64,000 nucleotides of DNA, from assembly GCF_958295425.1 (NCBI RefSeq), contig NC_081151.1:19498952-19562951 (forward strand), given 5' to 3'. The notes below the pieces were generated by a model that had not been told where the DNA came from, did not search any database, and was given only the letters and a program-made list of their open reading frames with translations. The position numbers and the translations under genes are program-made. Below are positions 11,529 through 24,300 of the stretch, piece after piece. Source of the DNA: Solea solea. Lineage: Eukaryota; Chordata; Actinopteri; Pleuronectiformes; Soleidae. The first letter of the stretch is position 1. Every line of letters begins with the position of its first letter.

Positions 11529-13061
11529 ATTGTGCAGCACAAAAATAATATAAATGACACGTGTTAGGGACTTTTACTTCAATTTAAAATAACAAGTGAC
11601 AGAAAAAAAGAAAACTAAAGATATGAGACACAGTGTGGATGAGCAGTCAAATGTAAAGAGTCCAGGGATTTCCTTTTTTTTCCCCCTCCGCAGCCACGAG
11701 GGATTAACGTCGAGACAAATCACGTTACATTCACTCTGCAGACGCTCATCTGGAGTCCAATACAACACAATGGCTCATATCGGCAGTCGCACTGAAATCT
11801 ACTCGACCCCCGAATTTACACATCACTCGAAAGTAAAAAAAAAGATTCATGCAGCGTGTGAGTATTTCAGACAAGGAATGTGAGACGAGAGATGGGACCC
11901 TGTGGTCCACCGCGTGCGTGTAGTTTAAGAAAAATGGCGTTTGTTTGCCACCTCAAGAGCCTTCAGTCCAACGGAGCACCTTGTTGCTCGGGGACCGATG
12001 GTGAGGACAGTTAACAGTGTAACGGTCTCATCGTTCTAACTTCATAAGCTGTTGAAAAGGCTTCATGTCAATGAAGAAAAAGATTATTAAAAATAGTTTC
12101 AAACATCTGCTTCAGGCTCTCTCTGTAGGTGAGCACGTCGAGGAATAAACAGGTGGGAAAAACACAAGGGAACTGATATTTGGCAGTGGTGGATCTGCAA
12201 CGTGATTAATAAATAACAGACAAAGAGTCCTTTTTTTTAAGACCAGGAAGCACAAATATTTGTGGAAATTGTTCAAATCCTAATTTTGGATGCACAGAAT
12301 GTAGCTTTTTAATCATTTTAATAACTTTCCCCTTAGAAAAGAATAAATCAAATAATGGGTATCATCACATATGACATGTAGTGTTGCTGGGATGCATTAA
12401 GATCCACCAAATTGGTGGTTTTAATACACATTTAGCGAATGCAAATGGAGTTAAATCTATGTTTTTTTTCCATTTTGTCCGATGCGTCAGTGTTAGGCTC
12501 CTGCTTCACTGCCACATTCCTGAGTTGTTAAATACAAAATAAGAGAAAGTTTAACTAAGTTCTCTCTTTCCCGCGCACAGTTTTTGCCCCGATGCTCTTT
12601 GATCTTCAGCTCGATGATATTCCGTCTTGGAAGAATACTTCGTTAGTCTGTTATCCGCAGCAGGAGGAGTGCACGACATACTGCAACAACAGTGAAAGCG
12701 AGGTTGTACTAACAAAGTCAGGGAGTCACAGCCTTTGGTTCTGTTTCGTGGGGTTTGATCCGCGTCGTTGGCGACTCTTGGGCTACAGTGCATGAGAGAT
12801 AAACAACTTCTTTGTTTTTTTTTTATATGTAGTGTAAATAAAGAAAAAAAAAAGATGAAATATTACACCTCTACAAACCACTTTGTCTGATTTGGGATGT
12901 GAGAGCAGATCGGGAAGATCCACCTCAGGACAACGAGTTCCTCTTCTCTCAGTTCAGTCAAGACCCCCTTCATCTGAGTTAGTCTACGTTTGGTTTGGTT
13001 TGGGTTCAGTTAAGTGCAGTTCAGTTTCATTTCAGCTGACGTGTCTCTGCGTCCTCCTCGC
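11523..13061 (-). other. eml1: eml1 3' UTR, extent uncertain
   Basis: Follows the stop codon at 13062. The nearest clear minus-strand AATAAA is at 11523-11528, giving about 1.5 kb. Weaker ATTAAA hexamers near 12308-12322 would give a shorter 3' UTR. No open frame of note lies here. Confidence 0.45.
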
Positions 13062-13187
13062 TCACACTATCCTCCACTGCATCACGCTCATGTCCTTCCC
13101 TCCTGTGGACACCAGGTAGCTGTCGTCGTGCAGGAAGGTGACGTTGGTCACGTGACTGCTGTGACCACTGTAGACATGGCTCGGAGC
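13062..13187 (-). CDS. eml1: eml1 last coding exon 22, stop codon
   Basis: Acceptor CCCAG. It encodes [20 protein letters not shown] and ends [13 protein letters not shown] followed by TGA, the conserved EML C-terminus. The closing blade ends MQW. A SINE fragment sits just upstream in the preceding intron. Confidence 0.97.
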   Translation of the reverse strand, partial: APSHVYSGHSSHVTNVTFLHDDSYLVSTGGKDMSVMQWRIV

Positions 13188-16100
13188 CTGGGAACGAAAA
13201 AAAAACACTTAAAACACACAGAGAGAGAACCGGGATTTGGACCAGTGATCTTCTTGCTGTGAGGCAAAAGAGTGAGCCACTGCACCGCCAAGTGACCCCA
13301 ATTTAAGTGCTTTGAGATGAACTGCTGATCTACTTTGATTATCACGCCTTGTTGGAGGAGAATGATCTTGACTGGTTCAAAAATGACCGAAAAGCAACAT
13401 GAACTCACCATTTTAGGATTGATTTTAAATTGTTATTAATGGGTTTTAACGCTCTTAAAGGTCTTAACAAACTCTGATGTCTAATAACAGGCTGCTTTTG
13501 GATTTTAGCCTTTTCTGTAGCTGCCCCTAATAAAGGACTATCTTAAAATCCACCATTGAACATTTTAAATCACTCTTAAACACCCACCTCTTCTCCTTGG
13601 CCGTCACTTCAGGATAAAAATAGTCAAATTACCTTTCTACTATTTTATTATGTCACTATTTTTTATTAATTTGAAGTTTTAAACCTTTTTTCCAACCTTG
13701 GAACCTGTTTTTTAAAGTTGACTTGACTCTGAATACACAGCACGTTGTATCTAGTTCTTACAGAAGACATAATATTGCACAGCACATCTCACCCTGAACT
13801 GAGAACACGGGTACGAGAACAGGTGGACCTTCCCAAAGTCGTCTCCAGTCACCAGGAGGCTCTTGTCACAGGAGCGACAGGCAGCGTTGATGTCGGTGCC
13901 GTCTGAGCCGTCGGGCCACAAGCCTGAGGAGGAGGAGGAGGCGGAGCGTCCGGGTTAGTTGATTTAAACATTAAAACACGTGGGGAGAAGAGGGAGGAGG
14001 AGGAGGAAGACGCCTTTGCTTACCAAACACATGGAAACCCAGAGTGCAGGTATACGTGGCCCACTCTATATCTCTGGTGGCTTCCACGCTCACTACCTGT
14101 TTGCACACTGACGGGATCCCTGTGGACAAAGTTAATCAGCTTATCAACATCAGCGCGTTTCATAGTAGTGTCACTGAAAAATCCACAGTCAATGGATAAT
14201 TAATAATTCATTATTTTAACCAGAAAAGGGCCAGAAAGATGTCCTGTGAGTAAATAGTAACTTGTGTGAGTAACTTGTGTTAAAATAGTGTTTTAAAGAA
14301 AAACAAAAGTTCTATTTAGGAAAAAACACTGTATTTTGCATGTTAAATTTGGAATTTGAACATTATAAAACATATTTAAAATAACATTTGTTTGAGTCTC
14401 AATGTCCAAAAACAGGCCAAAAAAATGGGAACTATGTACAGGCGCTGATTCTCCGACTTCCTGCAACAGCCCGAGTGAAATTACCGTAATAACCAATGCA
14501 AAAGGTGCTTTAAATGCGTTACGCTCTGTGTTAAAGTTTTAATTTTCTTGTTATACAAACACATCGACATGAACAGGCTGTGACAGTGGGTCATACGTAC
14601 AGTACAGGATCTCGTAGTCTCCTGAATTTGACACCAGATACTGGGAATCTACCGACCAGTCCAGGTGCGTGATGAAACTCGAGTGACCCTGTGATTGAAC
14701 ACAATAGGAACACGATTCAATGATTCAGCTCATTGTCATATACCATTTTAAAGCCTTTCTATTAACACACATCAAGGACAAAGTGAGCAGCACCATATAA
14801 AGAGCTGAGGAGGGAACTCAATATACCGTCTATTTCGGGGGGCGGGGGACTAAAAATAAAGAAGCTGTGAATGTAGAGGGGGGAAATAAATTGCAGGTGC
14901 TCACCGAGCACTTCCCCACTCGACTGTACTTCCTCCCGTTTTCCGTCGCCGCGTAGATATAGATGTAGTTGTCGTGGGAGCCGATGGCCAGGAAGTTACC
15001 GTCTAAACGAAAGGCAGGAAGGTTATTGGTAAACAAACGAAAACTAACATAAATGGCAAAAAAGAGAAGCTTTATTTTTGTTCTTCTGAGAATTATCACT
15101 CTCATTCTTTCAATATTATTGCGTGTTAATTATCACTGGAGTGAAATGTGTTGAGGCACCGTACCTGGGCTGTAGCACATGGCAGACAGCTGCTCGTTCC
15201 CGTCTGTGTGCATCGTCACTAAATCCTTGGAGTCTGTGTCCAGCACCAGCCACCTGCACAGTCATTTAATAACATTATAAATGTGCTTATTGGCTGAAGC
15301 AGCCCCTGCAGAGCTATAATTCTTTTTAGCAATTGAAAAGCCACTGAGTGCTTTTCTAGATGACGGGGACCTGTACCTGCCAGTCTGGGTTCCTATGGCA
15401 ACCACGGCTCCGGTTGGATGGAAGCCTGCTGATTGGGCAGCATCCTGTCAGAACCACAAAAAAAGTACGGAAAATTGATGTTTAATGGCAATAACATTAG
15501 AAAAAAAAAATCACATGGAAAGTTGCTAAAAAGTCCCAAGATCATATAAGCATCCAATCCACTAGCACAAGGGTCTGCAACCTGCGGTTCTGGAGCCACA
15601 TGTGGTTCTTCAGCGGGCTACTTTTAATTTCATTATTTTGGCACAAACAATGGAAGGTCTACATAATTCTGTGTTTTATTTTTTCTCCACTTTATTATAA
15701 GAGGTTGGGTATAAACAGCAATGAAATGCCAACAGTTTTCTTTTTGTAGTTCTTAAATTACATAAATACAAATTACTGTTCTTTTATATATATATATATA
15801 GTGTATCTGTTTAGAAACATTATTTTGTGGGTCAAATACTTATTTGGGTGGAGAGGGGGGCGACAAAAGCGGGTCTTTTCATCCTAAAGGTTGCAGACCC
15901 CTGCACTAGCAGTGGCATTTATATTTGTACTTCCCATTACTGACCCCCAGGGGGCAGCGTTGCCTAACAATGTACCTCCAAGTTCTTGGTCCAGATGTGC
16001 TGATGGGTGCTCGAGTGCCACAGGCTGACCTGCCTGTCGTGTCCGCAGGTGAGGAACTGAGGCTTGCAGGGATGAACTGCCAGACCCCACAGCTCGTCAG

Positions 16101-19100
16101 TGTGACCCTGGACAGAGGAGGAGAGATGTTTATTTCAATATTTAATATCCTTCCTCTGCTGCATCATCATCATCACAAACTATAAAATGTCTGCTTTACC
16201 AGTTTGCTTTGTCCAGTGTTATTAGAAACAGTAAATAACCTTAAGTAACATCGTAGCAGAGATGTAAAGAGGAACGTAGTCAGATAACATAACTGGTAAT
16301 TGATTAAAAGGTTATTTAATTCCCTCCATCCATTCATTTTCTACTGCTTTATCCTCCACATCAGAGACATAGAGACAAACCACCATCCACTCACATCTAC
16401 AGTCCATTCAGAGTGTCCAATTTGCCTAATCCACAAATCTGCAAACGCGCAGAAAGTTATTTTATTTAAAAGTAAGTTTGATTAGAAAACATAAATCCAC
16501 ACAAAAAGGCCAATCCGGGATTTGGACCGATGACCTTCTTGCTGTGAGGTAAAAGTGCGAGCCACGATGCCGCCATGTGTCCCAATTTACGTGACTATGA
16601 AAGGTAAAATGGTTGTTGGTGGCAGACAGTCTGATATTTTTAGTAGATTAATAAATTATAAATTGTTTTTATAATGAGAGCTGAAACGATTAATCGATTA
16701 TCAAGTAACCGACAACTATTTCGATAATCGATTAATCAGTTTGAAGCTTTTTTCATGATTAAAACAAGATTTCCGATTGTTTCAGCTTCTTCAATGAGAG
16801 TATTTTTAAGAAAATCATTAAAAGTGAATCATTTTGTTTTGTCGACAAAACGAGACATTTGAGAACATCGTCATTTCCAGGTTTGACGAACACCGATTTA
16901 AGGTTTTCTGATATTTTATGGACCAAACGATTAATCATGAAAATAATCGTTCGTTGCAGCTCTATTAATAATACAGAGAAAATTTTAGCACGCTGTTATC
17001 TGACTGTTGGACCGACCTGTGTAATGGGCATGAATTCTCCGTCCAGGTTTCCTTGCAAGACAAAGTTCTTGGTGGTTCCGATGAGCATCGTCTCCCCTCG
17101 GCCCTCTGCAATGGTCCTGATGGGGCCAAACAACTCGGGTACCTGTGTGAAAAATATGATATTAAATAAGACATGAATGAACCACACTTCACATCGCTGA
17201 CCACAAATCTCACTGAGAGTGCAAACCCGTGTGACCCTCTGTAATATTTACGATACAATGTGCTGCCTCAGACAGGACTGTAATCTCCGGCTAATATTAG
17301 AGACCAAGCTCTACTTTAACCCTTAGAACACAGAGTGTTTAGCCTGCTTTGTACCATTACCATGTTGAAACGAATACACAGAGGCGCTAAGAACGTGCAA
17401 TATAGAGTCGTCATTTGATGAAAAAGTGCAAAAGAGTGCTCAAAATGTTTTAAATTGGATTGAATTTGGGAAATTTGGAAATACGTCCCAGTGCAAAGTT
17501 CGCTTGGCTTGTTTTTATGAACAAAAATCGAATAAAAAATTGTCTAATTAGGTGACTTTTGCACAATTATCGCTGCTTTATAGCACTACTAAAAATGCGA
17601 TATAAAGAATCAACACTTTGACTCAACAGCACATAAGAAGAAGGAAAAAACACATTAAAAAAAGCAGTTTAATATGCAGCTTTACATTTGAATTGAATTG
17701 CCTGTTTTTTGTTTTGAGGCTAACACCATGCTAACAATGATTCCATGCACACAGATGCCGCTGATCCCCTTCAGCAACTCCTTGACTACAAATACACCAA
17801 AAATGTGACGACGATTAAGTAGCTTCTCCCTTTTCAAAGGACTACAACAATGGCTGCACCGTGGGTGGATTTACGATGACATTTAATGACTGTGTTTTCG
17901 TCTAGTCCGGCATTCCAAAATGAGCCCAAGAAAGATTAAAAGCCATTTATAAACATTAATTTTTCCACTTAAATCCACATTTAGGTCTTGTTTTGTGAGT
18001 ATTAGGATCTTAACTTTGAGCAATAGTTAAAAAAAAACACACATTTGTTTTGTTTTTAGTATGTTTTTATAGCGGATGAATACAATGGTAGTTTTTTCTC
18101 AATCGGGCTTAAACAGTTCAAACAAGTGCGATTTGTACAGTACAATAAAGTTATCATTATTTTTCATTTTATTTAACATTTGTAACTTTGAAGTCTTTCC
18201 CTCACCTCCACTGTCTGTATCTGTTGGTAGCCGCCGTCCCAGGAAACGAGCCTGCGGTCTTTCCCCCCGGACAGCAGCGTGCCGTTCCTCAGCATGCACA
18301 GAGCAAAGATGCTGCCCTCATGAGCTCCTTGGATGACGTGGCTGATGCGATTAGTGCCTGCGTGACAGGGATGGAAAGGAGATGGATTCAGCTGGACACA
18401 AAGGTCAGCGACTTGAAGATGACAAGATTAAAAAAAAAAAAAGGAATGGGTCAGGACAGTTACAGCAGGTGCAGTCCCGAGTCTTTGAATTCACGACAGT
18501 CCCATTTTTCCCAGTATTTCTCTCCTTTCTCCTTTTATACAATTATACCATGGTATTACTGTAAAATTATCAGATTATTGCCACATCATTATTAAAAAAT
18601 CATATATAATCATATCATACATCATAAAATATCATAGATTGTCATGATATATGATTGCTATATCACCACCATGTTGTTACTGCACTATAAAGTTGACCAA
18701 AAACATATTTTTCAACAATTAAAAGACCTTGTACACTCTGTTTTCTCTGTTACAGATACAGCATCAGTGACTTCATGTGTGTACAGTGTGTACAGTGTGT
18801 ACCTTTTCCCCACACCACAATGTTCCCACTGGAGTCTCCAGTTATAGCATCTCCACTTTCCGCAAAGGTCACGCACAGCACAAACTTGGGCTTCTCCTGT
18901 TTCTGTAAGAGCAGAACATACACGTTTATATACATATACATATGTATATATATATATATATACATATTTATGTAGACACATATATATGTTGACTGGAAAT
19001 CTTATATTATATTAAGTTATTGCTTTATGACCGACCTCGAACAGCCCCTGCTTTTTGACCAGACTGCCTTTGTCCAGGCTCCAGAAACAGAGATGTGACT

Positions 19101-21324
19101 TCCCGCAGGTGACGATGACGTTACTGTCTGTCGGGTGAAACTCTGCAGCGAACACCGACTCGTTGGAGCACTTGAACCAATAAAAAACACATTAAAAAAG
19201 AAATTAGTTCAGCTGACAAAGAGAAACAGGTTAAAATAGACTTTAGTCAAGTCAACTTTATTTCTAGAGCACATTTAAAAAAAACAACCAGAGTTAAAGG
19301 CACAGCAACATAAAAGGTATAAAACATAAAATCAATAGAAATAGAAGTAAAAAAGCTCCAGAAAACACCCGATCGCCCCGGTTTTTATTCGGAATTTTGG
19401 CTGTTATTAGAGCTCAGATCTCAGGATGGCGTGTGAAGGAGAAGAAGTTCCGCAATGTAAGATGGTGCCAAACCATTAAGAACTTTAAAAACCTTCTGTA
19501 TGTTTCGTATCTGTACATGTTTATCGTGATACAAATTAGATGTTTCATGGCTCTACTGCAGCTTATACGTCGTCTCCTTCTACTTCAGGGTCAAAGAATG
19601 AGGAGGAGATTTTGGTGCATGTGCACAACGCCAAGTCCGACTCCAGTCCGACTAAGCGTATACATACAGGAGTAATCAGACTATGAATCGCATTATCAAG
19701 GTACGTTAGTCCGACTAAGACAAGCTCGAACAAACACGACATTAAGAACACCAAATTACTGTCTTGGTTTGACTAAAATCTGACAATTAAACACATGTAA
19801 ACACACATGCAATCGCACCTTGACCTCGGCTTGTCGGTCCTCTCGCTGCCAGTCCCAAACAGAGAGTACGTGATCGTTGGAGTCGTCGACCACACACAGC
19901 GTGTTTCCTCCATTCTAACGCACAACAAAAACAACACAGAATGCTCAACCATAACGAGGGTCAAGGACCTGAGACACTGTGTCAAAATCAGCTTTAAATT
20001 CTCCTTACCGACTTGGAGAAAGACAGGCAGATCAGGCCTCGGTCAAAGAAGCCAGAGCCCAGAATATGGAGGGTGTTGAGGCTGACTGAGTCCCACACAC
20101 GGACATGAGGAGCCAGATGCTGGAAACATATACACACAGCACCAGCACAGATGCAGCATCAGTATGATTTATAAGTCAGTGTTTCTCTTCATCACTCTGT
20201 TTGTTTAGCAGAACTGTCTGAACTATGACTACAGTAATAACTCACGCGCCGCAAACTGATGAAGTGAGAAAACGTCTGAGAGACTTCACTTACTTTCCCA
20301 TCTGAAGAGGTGCCCGCCACCTGCCCGGTTGCTATGGTGATCTTGTCAGGGTGGACGGCCAGGCTAATGAAGAGAAGGTCATGAAAGCATTAAAAAAAGC
20401 CCTTTTTAAAACATGAAAAAAAGGGAGCATTTGAATAAAGATGAGCCGTGTGTTTGTAGCACATAAAAGGCAGCGCTGGGTGAAAATGATATCCACTGAA
20501 GCTGGAGAAGAACCACTTTGAGATAAAATCATCGTCTTCTACATCACGGTGGTGTCGCTACACTCGTAGAATGTGTGAAGCCGTAACACTTTGTCTTCAG
20601 ACGAGACGCAATCTGCCGTTGGTCTGATCTGGAATGTGCTGATTACTCACTTGAACTTTCGCTAACCTCAGAGTGTAAACACACAAGTGAGCGCTCTTTA
20701 CAGTTACTCTGCTGGAGCAACACTGAGCAGATGAAGCTTTCTCATCGGGCTTCTTGTGTGCAAGGTTATTATAGTTAACGAATAATGAAAAACCTCTTTG
20801 TTAACTGAAATAAAAAATAAAAACAATCACTTACTGAAACTGAAACTGAATTGTGTGTTTTTAAAACTAAACTAAAACCAACTCAAAAAGTAAAAACTGA
20901 ATAAAAACTAAAACTACTGAAATATCCATAACTAGTATAACCATGCTTGCATGTGTGTATAGTTATTGAATACAAGGAAATCTGTGAATAACCTGGGGAT
21001 TTGTAGAAATCTCCCCATCAGTACTGTATGTACATCAAAGCAGCTCTTGAGCGCGCGTCTCACCATTTGATGTCGTCCGTGTGTCCAGTGTAGTGTCTCT
21101 GCAGCTGCTCGTCCACATTGAACAGGACGACCACCGAGGCGATGAAATACACAGTTTCTCCCGTGGGCAGCAGGTAAAGGTTGGAGCGACAGTCTCGACC
21201 TCGGTAACCGTAGCTGGAGATTAACAAGGGTCAAGGAAGCTGGAACAGTCGGTGATAGAGAATGAATCAACAGCTACTGTATTTTGATAAACAATTGAAT
21301 GTTATAAATGCAATATTAGTGGCT

Positions 21325-21356
<32 letters not shown>

Positions 21357-24300
21357 GCGGGCAGGTAGGTAGGTAGGTAGGTAGGTATAAGTAGCTAGCT
21401 GGGTGGGTAGGTAGGTAGAAAGGGAGGTAGATAGATAGGTGGGCAGGTAGGTAGGTAATTAGAAAGGCAAGTAGGTAGTTAGTTGGATAGGTATACGTAG
21501 GTAGCTGGGTGGGTGGGTAGGTAGGTATAAGTAGGTAGGTAGGTTGTAGGGTAGGTAGTTAGATAGGTATAAGTAGGTAGGTAGCTGGGTAGGTAGGTAG
21601 ATAGATAGGTGGGTAGGTAGGTAGATAGATAGATAGGTGGGTAGGCAGGTGGGTAGGTAGTTAGATAGGAAGGTATACGTATGGTATAAGTAGGTCGTAA
21701 GATAGGTCTGCAGATAGAAAGGTATAAGTAGGTAGGTAGCTGGGTAGGTAGGTAGATAGATAGGAAGGTAGGCAGGTATAAGTAGATAGGTAGTTAGATA
21801 GGTAGACAGATAGGTAGGCATGTAGGTAGCTGGGTAGGTAGGTATAAATAGATAGATAGGTAGGCAGGTAGGTAGGTAAAGGTAGCTAGGTAGGCACAGC
21901 AGCAGTGTATTTTGACCCATATTTATCTCTCTACCCTTGAAAATCCTTTCAATAATCCCCATTCAACTTACAAAGTAAATGTGACCTTACAATTCTATTT
22001 CTCTCTGTGTGTATACTTTCCACCTCAGATTTGTATCATTTCTTTGTTATTTCCAGCTTTTTTTCCTTCTGAGTTAACAAACACAAGATTCACCGAGTCT
22101 CTATGCAGGTTTTCACAGCTGCTGTTTTTGCAGCGATGTCACATTTATATATTTGATCTATTTGTTCAAGCTTTAAAAAAACAACAAGATACTACGGTCA
22201 CATTATAATGAGTCATTTCTGTAGGTTCTTTTTAAATAATAGATTCATTATGTATCATAAATGTTTTTTTATTGTAATTTAAGACAATAAATTGTCACCT
22301 GAGTTTGAGACCCCCATGCTTTATAGGCAAAAAAACCAAAACAAAAATACAGGAAAAAGGATACACCCAGTCCAGCTTGAGTTTGTTGCCGGGCAGCTCG
22401 GCTCTGGCCTCCAGGCAGTAGCCTTCCACTTGGTCTTTGGGCATGAACATGGTGACGGGACGACCCTTCAAATACATTTTCACATAACCTTCCTCTGGAA
22501 AAGGCAAAACAAAAGGATCAGTGAATTGATTTAACATGTGGAAGAATACACACACAGTAACACCGTTATACAATGTGGGAATAATGGTGACTATGACAAT
22601 GTGTGATAGGATGAGAAGAAACGACATGATGTCATGTGATGTGACAAAAACTCAAAATAAACACACAAACAATGACAGAATTTGCTTTTTAACGGACTTT
22701 ATTAGTCACTTCAAACACATCGTGATGACAACAAAGACTCACTTTGTTAAAAACTCAAATTCAACGTCACAGCAAAGGTGAACCAACATAAAATGCACAC
22801 ACAAGCAGAGCAGTGGAAATGTTATGAAAATAAAAACAGATCCAAGCTTAGAAAAATAGGAGATAATGAAAATCTCTCATATAGTTCAAACATGCTAATA
22901 CTGCAAAACAAACCATGCAGAAGACATGATGTGAATCAAAACAAATTGAACCATTTCTCTTTTTTTTCCAAAGCTCATTAAAAGAGGACGACGCTACAAA
23001 ACCTCTGATCTCTGTGAAAGTGTGAAAAACACTGCTTATAATGGTGCAGACTCTCCACACTGATATTCTCTCTACACCTGACTCAGCACATTATATTTCG
23101 CTCATTTAACATCATCTAGTAACAGATCTGGAAGTACTGGCTGGGAGATTTAATGGGGCTGCGGTAGCTGGGCGTGTCGAGAGGAGAATACGATGATAAA
23201 CTCCCCGACTTCCTCAGCTGGAGGCTTAAACCCGGGGTCTTTCTGACCGGTGGTACCCTGGCGGTGCCACCCGTTCTGACCACGCCAGCCTTACTGCTGT
23301 CTGGCGTTTGTTTGGGTCTGATGGCGGTTACAGCCACAGCTGCGCGGCCGCCGTCGCTGTTTCCCGTCTGACCGGCGGGGCGGCCGAGGTGAACCTGTAC
23401 TGTGACTACGACGCAGGTGGAGAAAAGAGCAGACGTTGGAGAGGGAGTGGTGAGGGTGGTCAGGGCCGGTGAGGGGTCAAGAAATGGAATATATTAGACG
23501 GATGCTTTATTTTCTGTCATATTTAGATAAATAAAATCATGAATGTGGCAGGGACAACCAGTCAAAGGGAAACTAGAGGGCAGGGGATATTATTATTAAT
23601 AATGTTTCTTATCATCATCATACAGAGGGCTCACTGGGATCTAATAATAGAGGAGGTGTTTAAAGTAATTTGCTGTGAAATTGATTAATGGGCAATAATA
23701 ATGAATTACATTTACTCGCGTTACTGTAATTGAGTTTTTTTTGTGTGTACTTAAAATGAAATTGGGAAAAAAGAAGTAATTACTTTTACTTAAGTAGTTT
23801 TTTTAATGTTTTGAATCACATCGGTTACTGAGTAACAGCTCCCAGCACAAATTGGTGAGACGAACCTATTGTTATCCTTCACATTACCATTATTATTCTG
23901 TGTCATTGCGGCCATTTTTGAGAGGGCTACAGTGCATTAAAACTCTTGAAACTTTGCACCGAGGTCAGGTCTGGTGAGAATGCGACATTGGCAAAGTGCT
24001 GGGACCTGTGCGTTGCACCAGGGCCCTATAGCGCCCCCCTACGGTGAAACGTGGATGTAGCAAGCCAAGATTAAGTTGCACCGAATTTCACAAAACTTGG
24101 TGAGAACTTGTAATGGCCCAAGACGAACAAAAAAGTACATTGGGACCACGGCCTCAACTCAACAGGAAGTCGGCCATTTTGAATGTGCCGTCCATATTGG
24201 CGATTTGCACGCTTCGTAAATGAACAAACTCGTTTGAGTGCATTTATCGTACCTGTATTATGGGTTGTATGGACTGTGGACCGCCATCCTGACCTTCCCT

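Noticed and set aside
21459..21962. 167-codon minus-strand open frame rich in Tyr, Leu, Pro and Thr
   Set aside because: It is the translation of the GATA/GGTA tetranucleotide array in an eml1 intron. No start context or domain.
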